64,000 nucleotides of DNA. Origin: Herbiconiux sp. (GTDB lineage: Bacteria; Actinomycetota; Actinomycetes; Actinomycetales; Microbacteriaceae). The position numbers and the translations under genes are program-made. Positions 8,207-15,800 of the stretch are shown here, in pieces. A model generated the notes under the pieces. The model did no database searches. It was not told the DNA's origin and saw only the letters and a list, made by a program, of their open reading frames with translations. Every line of letters begins with the position of its first letter. The stretch's first letter is position 1. The DNA is taken from contig NZ_JAHFUW010000004.1 in assembly GCF_023264855.1 (NCBI RefSeq), positions 84,863 through 148,862 of the forward strand, written 5' to 3'.

Positions 8207-9349
8207 GTGAGGACAACGGCGACCGCGGACGGCGAGCGCACCTGGCCCGAGCTGCACGACGGCCAGCGGGCGGTGCTGCTCGAGGTGCTCATCCACGGCT
8301 CGATGTCGCGCGCCGAGCTCTCCCGGCGCCTGGGCCTCAGCCGCACGAGCCTGTCGCGTCTCACCCGCGAGCTCGTGGAGCTCGGGCTCGTCGCCGAGGG
8401 CGAGACCCTGCCGATCGGCGGCCGGGGCCGCCCTTCCGAGATGCTGCACATCCGGCCCGAGGCCGCCCTGTTCGCCGGCATCAAGCTCACCGGCAGCGCG
8501 CTCTACGTGGCGGTAACCGACCTGCACGCCAAAATCGTGCTGCGGGAGGATCACGATCTCGACTCCCGTGCCGTCGACGACGTGGTCGCCTTGATCGGCG
8601 ACGTCATCCGGCGACTGCGGATCGCGCATCCGCGGCTCACCGCCGTGGGGGTGTGCCTGGCCGGCGATGTGGAAGACGTGGGCGACCGGCAGCTGGTGGT
8701 CGGATCGCACTTCCTCGGCTGGGACCAGGTCGCGCTGGCCGACCTCGTGGGCAGAGCCACAGGGCTGCCGGCCGTGGCCGCGAACGACGTGCAGTCGCTC
8801 ACCTCGGCCCACCACTGGTTCGGGGCGGGCGTCGGCCTTCGCTCCTTCGCCGTGATCGGCCTCGGTGCCGGCATCGGCGCAGGCATCGTGGCCAACGGAA
8901 CCATCATCAAGGGCGCGCGCGGCCACCCCGGCAAGATCGGTCATCTGCCGGTCACCGCGACGGGGCCGCGCTGCGACCGCGGCCACGTCGGCTGTGTGTC
9001 GGCCTACGTGACGGTTCCCGCCATCCTGCAGAACGCGCAGACCGACGAGTACTCGGAGGCCCTGGCGAGCGCCCGCCGGGGCGAGCCTCTCGCGCTGAAG
9101 GCCTTCCAGGCGGCGGGCTACGCGCTCGGCACCGCGATCGCCACCATCGTCGACCTGGTCGACCCCGAGAAGGTCGTGGTCACCGGCGAGGGTCTCGCCA
9201 TCCTCGAGCTGGCCTGGGCGGCCATGGACGAGGGCATCGCCGCCCGACTGGATCCGGCCTCGGAGCCGGTGCCCGTTCAGGCGCGCGACTTCGACTTCTC
9301 CGACTACGCCTGGGCCGCCGCCATCAGCGCGATCCGCCACATCGTGTGA
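8207..9349 (+). CDS. ROK-family transcriptional regulator
   Basis: This 380-aa protein has an N-terminal winged helix-turn-helix (about residues 20-80: SRAELSRRLGLSRTSLSRLT) fused to a ROK sugar-kinase-like domain, as in NagC, Mlc and XylR. The usual zinc signature CxCGxxGC is altered to CDRGHVGC, so the second Cys is replaced by Arg. ANDVQSL occupies the position of the sugar-binding Asn-Asp. It probably senses a mono- or oligosaccharide. Its place before the GH42/ABC/GH95/GH31/GH1 cluster makes it the prime candidate regulator of that locus. The GTG start appears leaderless. Confidence 0.85.
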   Translation: MRTTATADGERTWPELHDGQRAVLLEVLIHGSMSRAELSRRLGLSRTSLSRLTRELVELGLVAEGETLPIGGRGRPSEMLHIRPEAALFAGIKLTGSALYVAVTDLHAKIVLREDHDLDSRAVDDVVALIGDVIRRLRIAHPRLTAVGVCLAGDVEDVGDRQLVVGSHFLGWDQVALADLVGRATGLPAVAANDVQSLTSAHHWFGAGVGLRSFAVIGLGAGIGAGIVANGTIIKGARGHPGKIGHLPVTATGPRCDRGHVGCVSAYVTVPAILQNAQTDEYSEALASARRGEPLALKAFQAAGYALGTAIATIVDLVDPEKVVVTGEGLAILELAWAAMDEGIAARLDPASEPVPVQARDFDFSDYAWAAAISAIRHIV

Positions 9350-9422
9350 GCGAGCGGCGCCCCGCGTCGCCGCCTCCGCTACACTCTCCAGTCGTTCCCC
9401 GACAGATCGGATCTCTGCGCCC

Positions 9423-11459
9423 ATGCCGCTCCCCGTGTCGCCCACCGGCCGTTCCCTGCCCTGGCCCACCCCGGGTCTGGCATTCGGCGGCGACTACAAC
9501 CCCGAGCAGTGGCCGGAGGAGGTCTGGGCGGAGGACGTGCGCCTGATGCAGGAGGCCGGCGTCACGATCGTGACGGTCGGGGTGTTCTCGTGGGGAGCGC
9601 TGGAGGTCGCCGACGGCGAATTCGATTTCGGCTGGCTCGATCGCGTGATCGCGCTGCTGCACGAGGGCGGCATCGCCGTCGACCTCGCCACCCCCACGGC
9701 GTCCCCGCCGATCTGGCTGCACCAGGCGCATCGCGAGATCCTCCCGGTGTCGCGCACCGGCGAACGCTACTGGCAGGGCGGGCGGCTGGGCTGGTGCCCG
9801 AGCTCCGCGGTGTTCCGCGCCCACGCCCTGCGGATCGTGCGCGAACTCGCCCGACGGTACGGCGAGCATCCGGCGGTGCGGATGTGGCATGTCTCCAACG
9901 AGCTCGGCGGCGGCAATCGGCTTTGCTACTGCGACGAGTCGGCCGCGCACTTCCGCCGCTGGCTCGACGAACGGTACGGCACCGTCGCGGCGCTCAACGA
10001 GGCCTGGGGCACGGCGTTCTGGGGGCACCAGTACACCGATTTCGCTCAGGTGCTGCCGCCGCGCGACAGCGAGTCGACGCCGAATCCGGGGCTCGTGCTC
10101 GACTTCGACCGCTTCTCGTCGGATGCGCTGCTCGAGCACTACCTGGCCGAGCGCGACGCCCTGCGCGAGGTGACTCCGGACATCCCCGTCACCACCAATT
10201 TCATGGTGGCCCAGGGTCCCGGCGTCGTCGACTACGCCGGCTGGGCCCCGCATGTCGACGTGCTCGCCAACGACCACTACTCGCTCTCGGTCGACCCGAA
10301 CCGGGAGCAGGAGCTCGCCTTCTCGGGCGACCGGATGCGCGGACTCGACGTGACGCGGCCGTGGCTCGTGATGGAGCACTCCACCAGCGCCGTGAACTGG
10401 CAGTCGAGAAACCGCTCGAAGGCGCCGGGCGAGCTCGTGCGCAACAGCCTCACGCACGTGGCCCGGGGCGCCGACGGCGCGATGTTCTTCCAATGGCGGG
10501 CGTCGACGGCGGGAGCCGAGCAGTTCCATTCGGCGATGCTTCCGCACGCCGGCACCCGCACCAAGGTGTGGCGCGACGTCTGCGAACTGGGGCGCATCCT
10601 GGGCGCCCTCGCCGAGCTGCGGGGAACGCTCGTGGAGCGGCCGCAGGTCGCCATCCTGATCGACGACCAGGCGGGCTGGTCCTGGAATTCGGGTCAGAAG
10701 CCGCACCACGACCTGGCGCCCTCGCACGCGGCCCGCGAGTACCACCGGGCGCTCTGGGAGCGCGGTGTCACGGCCGACGTCGTGCCGCCGCACGCACCGC
10801 TGCACGGGTACCGGCTCATCGTGGTGCCGGCGCTGTTCCTGGCCGACGACCGCGCCGCCGCCGCGGTGTCGGCGGCGGCGCACGCGGGAGCCACGGTCGT
10901 GGTGACCTACCTCTCGGGCATCGTCGACGAGACCGACCGGGTGCGCGCCGGGGGCTACCCGGGCGCGTTCCGGGAGCTGCTCGGGGTGTTCGTGGAGGAG
11001 TTCTTCGTGCTGCTGGACGAGGAGCAGCTCTCCCTGGACAACGGATGGCGCGCCACGACGTGGAGCGAGTGGGTGCACGCCGACGCCGCCGAGGTGGTCG
11101 CGCGCTACGCGGACGGGCCGCTGAAGGGGCATCCGGCGATCACCCGGCGTGCCGTGGGCGAGGGCGACGGCGCCGGCGCGGCCTGGTACGTGTCGGCCCG
11201 TCTCGATCACCGGAGCCTGGGTGCCTTGACGGACGACATCCTGATCGCCTCCGGAGTGCGCCCGACGGTGCCGGTCGCAGCGGGGCTGGAGGCTGTGCGC
11301 CGGGTGGGCGAGACGGGTTCGTACCTCTTCGCCATCAACCATTCCGGCGAGGAGCTGCGGGTGCCCGCGTCAGGCCAGGACCTCGTGTCGGGCAGCCGAG
11401 CCGACGGTACCCTCGTGCTCGCGCCCGGTGGCGTGGCGGTGCTGCGCGAAGACGCCTGA
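9423..11459 (+). CDS. Glycoside hydrolase family 42 beta-galactosidase
   Basis: This 678-aa protein matches GH42, a retaining beta-galactosidase family. It has an N-terminal TIM barrel (FGGDYNPEQWPEEVW near residue 21), the acid/base Glu in MWHVSNELGG (Glu160) and the nucleophile Glu in WLVMEHST (Glu318). A trimerisation domain and a small beta-domain follow. Cys125, Cys168 and Cys170 recall the GH42 zinc site, but the fourth Cys is absent. There is no signal peptide, so it acts on imported oligosaccharides. TACACT at 9380-9385 may be its -10 box. In context it could remove the beta-galactose of xyloglucan side chains. It converges on the acetylesterase, and CTGAGG/CCTCAG across the two stops may form a weak hairpin. 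Confidence 0.9.
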   Translation: MPLPVSPTGRSLPWPTPGLAFGGDYNPEQWPEEVWAEDVRLMQEAGVTIVTVGVFSWGALEVADGEFDFGWLDRVIALLHEGGIAVDLATPTASPPIWLHQAHREILPVSRTGERYWQGGRLGWCPSSAVFRAHALRIVRELARRYGEHPAVRMWHVSNELGGGNRLCYCDESAAHFRRWLDERYGTVAALNEAWGTAFWGHQYTDFAQVLPPRDSESTPNPGLVLDFDRFSSDALLEHYLAERDALREVTPDIPVTTNFMVAQGPGVVDYAGWAPHVDVLANDHYSLSVDPNREQELAFSGDRMRGLDVTRPWLVMEHSTSAVNWQSRNRSKAPGELVRNSLTHVARGADGAMFFQWRASTAGAEQFHSAMLPHAGTRTKVWRDVCELGRILGALAELRGTLVERPQVAILIDDQAGWSWNSGQKPHHDLAPSHAAREYHRALWERGVTADVVPPHAPLHGYRLIVVPALFLADDRAAAAVSAAAHAGATVVVTYLSGIVDETDRVRAGGYPGAFRELLGVFVEEFFVLLDEEQLSLDNGWRATTWSEWVHADAAEVVARYADGPLKGHPAITRRAVGEGDGAGAAWYVSARLDHRSLGALTDDILIASGVRPTVPVAAGLEAVRRVGETGSYLFAINHSGEELRVPASGQDLVSGSRADGTLVLAPGGVAVLREDA

Positions 11460-11473
11460 GGTCTTCGCGGGCC

Positions 11474-12439
11474 TCAGAGCTGCGCGGGCAGCCAGGCGGC
11501 CTGCCGCAGCCACTGGTGCATCTGCCCGCCCTCGTGGCCGTTGAACGGGTAGACCTCGATCTCGTGCGCTCCGGCGTAGTGGTTGAAGGCCGCGAACACC
11601 GTCGAGGGCAGCACGATGCCGTCCATCAGCGCCACGGAGAACAGCGCGGGCGCCGTCGCCCGGCGGGCGAAGTTCACCCCGTCGAAGTACGACAGCGTCG
11701 AGAACACCTGCTGCTCGACGTCGCGGTGCACCGCGAGGTAGCGCACCAGCTCGGTGAAGGGCGGTTCGGGGGTGGCCTCGACGGCACGGCGGAAATGGCA
11801 CAGGAACGGGACATCCGGCATCACGGCACGCAACCCCGGCACGAGGCCGGCCACCGCGAGCGAGATGCCGCCGCCCTGACTGCCGCCGGTCACCGCGAGG
11901 CGGGACTCGTCGACGAAGTCGAAGCCGCTCACCGCATCGACCAGCCGCACCGCGTCGGTGTACAGGCGCCGGTAGTAGTACGTCTCGGGGCTGTCGATCC
12001 CCTTCGTCATGAAGCCCTCGACCGCGGGACCGGATCCGTGAGGGTCGGGGGTGTCGCCGCCGGTGCCCCACCCGCTGCCCTGGCCCCGGGTGTCCATGAA
12101 CACGTGCACGTAACCCGCAGCGGCCCAGAGCAGCTTCTCGCCGGCCAGGCCGCGCCCGCCGTTGTAGCCGTTGTACTCGATCACGGTGGGCAAGGGACCG
12201 GATGCCGCGGCCGGGCGCACCACCCAGGCGCGCACGGGCTCGCCGCCGAAGCCCGGGAAGGTGAGGTCGTCGATCTGCAGCTGCGTGATCGGCGTCTCGG
12301 CGGGCGAGAGCACGGGCTCCCCGCCCACGGCGCGGGACTCGGCCAGGGTTCCCGACCAGAAGTCGTCGAAGTCCCGCGGCTCCGTCACCTCCGGGCGGTA
12401 GTCGCGCAACAGTTCCAGGGGCAGATCGGTGTAGGGCAC
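11474..12439 (-). CDS. Acetyl xylan esterase / cephalosporin-C deacetylase family (CE7-like)
   Basis: This 321-aa alpha/beta hydrolase has the normal length for CE7 enzymes. It shows DTRGQGSG (oxyanion region), the nucleophile elbow VTGGSQGGG (Ser187), the acid Asp in LMDGIVLPST (Asp273) and the catalytic His in NGHEGG (His302). CE7 enzymes remove O-acetyl groups from short oligosaccharides in the cytoplasm. The GTG start at 12439 is preferred because the family N-terminus PYTDLPLELL begins there; the upstream extension is Cys-rich read-through. It is divergent from the sugar importer and shares its regulatory region. Confidence 0.88.
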   Translation of the reverse strand: MPYTDLPLELLRDYRPEVTEPRDFDDFWSGTLAESRAVGGEPVLSPAETPITQLQIDDLTFPGFGGEPVRAWVVRPAAASGPLPTVIEYNGYNGGRGLAGEKLLWAAAGYVHVFMDTRGQGSGWGTGGDTPDPHGSGPAVEGFMTKGIDSPETYYYRRLYTDAVRLVDAVSGFDFVDESRLAVTGGSQGGGISLAVAGLVPGLRAVMPDVPFLCHFRRAVEATPEPPFTELVRYLAVHRDVEQQVFSTLSYFDGVNFARRATAPALFSVALMDGIVLPSTVFAAFNHYAGAHEIEVYPFNGHEGGQMHQWLRQAAWLPAQL

Positions 12440-12493
12440 GGGGCATCCTTCGGGGGAGAGCGGCGGTGGTCGAATCCAGTTGTAGCATCGGGC

Positions 12494-12523
12494 TTGACAT
12501 TTTGTTCCACCAAGGCACAAAAT
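12494..12523 (+). promoter_or_regulatory. Promoter with overlapping operator-like palindrome before the sugar importer
   Basis: A consensus -35 TTGACA (12494-12499) overlaps the inverted repeat ATTTTGT (12499-12505) / ACAAAAT (12517-12523), which has an 11-bp spacer. The -10 region falls within the AT-rich right arm. A bound repressor would block RNA polymerase. The ROK protein at 8207 is a candidate ligand. Confidence 0.5.
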
Positions 12524-12573
12524 AATCGGGCACCACCTGCACTCTGGACAATGTCGTCTGAAAGGACAAATCG

Positions 12574-13896
12574 ATGAAAGCAACGAGGCTCACATCTCGC
12601 ACCGCGCGCCGTGTCGCGGCGGGCGCCCTCGCCGGAGCCACCGCGATCGCCCTGCTGGCGGGGTGCTCGGCGTCATCCGGCGGCGCGACCGACTCCACCG
12701 CCGCCGGCGCCACCACCACGGTCGACTTCTGGGGCTGGGTTCCGGGTCTGGAAGACCTCGTGGCGCAGTACAACGAGGCCAACCCCGGCGTCGAGGTGAG
12801 CTTCCACCGGATGACCGGCGACGATGGCCAGAAGGTCGAAGCGGCCGTGGACGCGGGCGCCGGCCCCGACCTCGTGCAGCTCTCGACCCACGACCTGCCC
12901 GACTACGTCATCTCCGACCGCGTGCAGCCGATCACCGAGTACGTGGGCGACATCCAGGACAACAACACCGAGAGCGCTTGGACCTCCGTGACCTTCGGCG
13001 ACGACGTGTACGGCGTCCCGCAGGGCATCGGGCCGGCCGGCATGATGTACCGCACCGACCTCTTCGACAAATTCGGGATCGCGGTCCCGGCCACCTGGGA
13101 CGAGTACCTCGCCGCCGCTCGCGCCATCCACGCCGCCGACCCGAACGCCTACATCGCCAACCTCTCGCCGAGCGAGATCGGCCAGTGGATGCAGGAGGTG
13201 CAGCAGGCCGAGGGCAGCTGGTACGGCGTCGACGGCGATTCCTGGACCGTCGGGGTGAACGACGACGCGTCGAAGCTGGTCGCCGCACGCTGGCAGACCC
13301 TGCTCGACGAGGGCCTGGTGACGACCGAGCAGATGTGGACCCCGGAGTACTGGGCGCTGGTGAACTCGGGCAAGGTCGCCACCATCTCCTACGCGGCCTG
13401 GTTCCCGAGCCTGCTGGCCGAGAACGCGGCCGACACGAGCGGGCTCTGGCGCATCGCTCCGCTGCCGACCAACGCCGGTTCGACCAACTCGGGCGACTCC
13501 GGCGGCGCCGCGGTGGTGGTGCTGAAGGGCGCGGCCGATCCGGCGGCCGCTGCGAAGTTCGCGGCCTGGCTGAACGACTCCGATGAGACGCAGGATGCCC
13601 TCATCACCGTCGGCGGACTGTTCCCCTCCACGAAGAACGGTCTCGCCTCCGAGGCTCTGATGCAGCCGCAGCCCTTCTACGGCGACCAGGTGATCAACGA
13701 GGTCTTCGCTGACGCCGCAGAAAACACGCCCTCCACCTGGGTCGAGGGCCCGAACTACGGCACCGCGCAGACGGCGGTGACGGACGAGTTCGCCAAGGTC
13801 GTCACCGGCGAGCAGACCTTCGAGCAGGCCCTGGACAAGGCGCAGGCGGCCACGATCGCCGACCTGAAGAGCCGCGGCCTGAGCGTGGCCGAGTAG
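12574..13896 (+). CDS. Sugar ABC transporter substrate-binding lipoprotein (family 1)
   Basis: This 440-aa protein has a lipoprotein signal peptide: Arg-rich start, hydrophobic stretch, and lipobox LLAGC with the Cys near residue 30. The mature part begins VDFWGWVPGLEDLVAQYNEANPGVEV, the typical start of family-1 carbohydrate-binding proteins. It would capture an oligosaccharide outside the membrane and deliver it to the two permeases immediately downstream. RBS GAAAGGA precedes the ATG. No ATPase gene is present, so a shared MsiK-type ATPase encoded elsewhere is likely. Confidence 0.93.
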   Translation: MKATRLTSRTARRVAAGALAGATAIALLAGCSASSGGATDSTAAGATTTVDFWGWVPGLEDLVAQYNEANPGVEVSFHRMTGDDGQKVEAAVDAGAGPDLVQLSTHDLPDYVISDRVQPITEYVGDIQDNNTESAWTSVTFGDDVYGVPQGIGPAGMMYRTDLFDKFGIAVPATWDEYLAAARAIHAADPNAYIANLSPSEIGQWMQEVQQAEGSWYGVDGDSWTVGVNDDASKLVAARWQTLLDEGLVTTEQMWTPEYWALVNSGKVATISYAAWFPSLLAENAADTSGLWRIAPLPTNAGSTNSGDSGGAAVVVLKGAADPAAAAKFAAWLNDSDETQDALITVGGLFPSTKNGLASEALMQPQPFYGDQVINEVFADAAENTPSTWVEGPNYGTAQTAVTDEFAKVVTGEQTFEQALDKAQAATIADLKSRGLSVAE

Positions 13897-13899
13897 CCG

Positions 13900-14844
13900 A
13901 TGGCCCTCGCAGCAGCACCGACGGCCACCCGGCGGCGGAAGTTCTCCGCCGCCGGGCGGCCCTGGATCCCGTACCTGTTCGTCGCGCCCTTCGTGGTGCT
14001 GTTCCTGGTGTTCCTGGCCGCCCCCATCGGGGTGGCGATCGGCAACAGCCTGCTCTCGCAGCAGTCATCGGGCCTGGGCTTCGGCGGCCGGGAACTCACC
14101 TTCGTCGGCATCGACAACTACATCCGGGCGTTCCAGGACTCCGACTTCGTGGTGAGCTTCGGGCGGGTGCTGCTCTACGGCGTGGTGCAGGTGCCGGTGA
14201 TGATGATCATCGCCGGTCTGCTGGCGCTGCTGTTCGACTCGGCACTGGTCAAGGCCAAGAAGTTCTTCCAGTTCGCGGTCTTCCTTCCCTACGCGGTGCC
14301 CGGCGTCATCGCGGCGCTGCTGTGGGGGTTCCTCTACCAGCCGAGCGTGAGCCCGATCATCCAGGCCTTCACCTCGCTCGGCATCGACGTGAACCTGCTC
14401 GCGCCCGGCACGGTGCTCTGGTCGATCGCGAACATCGCGGTGTGGTCGAACACCGGCATCAACATGATCATCCTGTTCGCCGCGCTACAGACGGTGCCGC
14501 GCGAGATGTACGAGGCCGCCCGGCTGGACGGGGCCGGCGAGGCCCGGATCGCCTGGAGCATCAAGATCCCGATGATCGCCCCGGCCATCCTGCTCACCAC
14601 GCTCTCCTCGGTGATCGGCACCCTGCAGCTGTTCAACGAGCCGCAGGTGCTGAAGACCATCACCTCGAACATCTCCAGCGACTTCACGCCGAACATGGCG
14701 ATCTACGCCGCATCCACCCTCGGCAAAGACTCGCAGTACTCCTCGGCCATGGCCGTCATCCTCGGCGTGGTGACGCTGATCATCTCGGTGGTCATCCTGC
14801 GCATCACCAACCGCAGGTCGATGGGAGCCACCGATGGCATCTGA
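13900..14844 (+). CDS. Sugar ABC transporter permease (MalF type)
   Basis: This 314-aa protein has about six transmembrane helices. The EAA loop is visible in [21 protein letters not shown] (near residues 205-225), which contacts the ATPase. The N-terminal WIPYLFVAPFVVLFLVF is typical of the MalF/UgpA-like subfamily. It starts 4 bp after the binding-protein gene and overlaps the second permease by 11 bp, so the genes are translationally coupled. Confidence 0.93.
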   Translation: MALAAAPTATRRRKFSAAGRPWIPYLFVAPFVVLFLVFLAAPIGVAIGNSLLSQQSSGLGFGGRELTFVGIDNYIRAFQDSDFVVSFGRVLLYGVVQVPVMMIIAGLLALLFDSALVKAKKFFQFAVFLPYAVPGVIAALLWGFLYQPSVSPIIQAFTSLGIDVNLLAPGTVLWSIANIAVWSNTGINMIILFAALQTVPREMYEAARLDGAGEARIAWSIKIPMIAPAILLTTLSSVIGTLQLFNEPQVLKTITSNISSDFTPNMAIYAASTLGKDSQYSSAMAVILGVVTLIISVVILRITNRRSMGATDGI

Positions 14845-15799
14845 CACCCTGACGCGCATCGCGCCACTGGCCGGCGCCGCTCCGGGCGGATCCGGGACCG
14901 GCGAAGACGAACCGCGGCCTCGCCGCCGGGGCGGAGACGTGAACCGGATCGCCGGCGACCGGGTGAGCCGGGGCTGGATGATCGCGGTCACGGTCGCCAT
15001 GATCGTCGCCACGGCCTACTTCCTGATCCCGGTGCTCTGGCTCGTGGTCGCCTCGACCAAGTCCACCGGCGACCTCTTCTCGACGCCCGGCTTCGCCTTC
15101 GCCGACTTCCACCTCTGGGACAACCTGGTGGCGCTCAGCACCTACGACGGCGGCATCTTCTGGCGCTGGGGCCTGAACTCGGTGATCTACTCGGTGTTCG
15201 GTTCGGTGCTCACCACGCTCGTGAGCGCCGTCACCGGGTACGCGTTGGCGGTCTACCGCTTCCGGGGCCGCAAGGTGCTGATCGCGATCGTGCTCGGCAG
15301 CATGCTCATCCCCGGCACCGTGATCGCCCAGCCCACCTACGTGCTGCTGGTGGGCCTCGGCCTCAACAACACCTATGCCGGCCTGCTGCTGCCGGCCTTG
15401 GTCTACCCCTTCGGCGTGCTGCTGTGCTACATCTACGCGCAGTCGTCGGTGCCCACGGAACTGATCGAGGCCGCGCGCCTGGACGGGGCGGGGGAGGTGC
15501 GCATCTTCGTCTCGATGGGCCTGCGCCTGATGGGCACGGGCCTGGTGACGGTGCTGCTGTTCGCCTTCCTCGGCAGCTGGAACAGCTACCTGCTGCCCCT
15601 GCTGGTGCTCACCGACCAGGAGCTGATGCCCCTGACGGTCGGGCTCACCGGCTGGAGCCAGTCCTCGATCACCATCCCCGGGCTGCAGATCCTCACCGTG
15701 GTCGGATCCCTGGTGTCGATCATCCCGATCGCCGTCGTGTTCCTCTCGCTGCAGCGGTTCTGGAAGTCGGGCGTCACCGCCGGCGGCGTGCGTTTCTGA
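14834..15799 (+). CDS. Sugar ABC transporter permease (MalG type)
   Basis: This 321-aa protein is the second membrane subunit. It has six helices and the EAA loop [20 protein letters not shown]. The first 40 residues are a polar cytoplasmic extension. [18 protein letters not shown] matches the MalG/UgpE family start. It pairs with the preceding permease to form the channel for the oligosaccharide bound by the 12574 lipoprotein. Its stop is one base before the GH95 start, so importer and hydrolases look like one transcription unit. Confidence 0.93.
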   Translation: MASDTLTRIAPLAGAAPGGSGTGEDEPRPRRRGGDVNRIAGDRVSRGWMIAVTVAMIVATAYFLIPVLWLVVASTKSTGDLFSTPGFAFADFHLWDNLVALSTYDGGIFWRWGLNSVIYSVFGSVLTTLVSAVTGYALAVYRFRGRKVLIAIVLGSMLIPGTVIAQPTYVLLVGLGLNNTYAGLLLPALVYPFGVLLCYIYAQSSVPTELIEAARLDGAGEVRIFVSMGLRLMGTGLVTVLLFAFLGSWNSYLLPLLVLTDQELMPLTVGLTGWSQSSITIPGLQILTVVGSLVSIIPIAVVFLSLQRFWKSGVTAGGVRF

Positions 15800-15800
15800 G

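Noticed and set aside
6665..9469. 934-codon minus-strand open frame across tRNA-Pro, tig and the ROK gene
   Set aside because: It crosses a tRNA and two solid genes, so it is a shadow frame.
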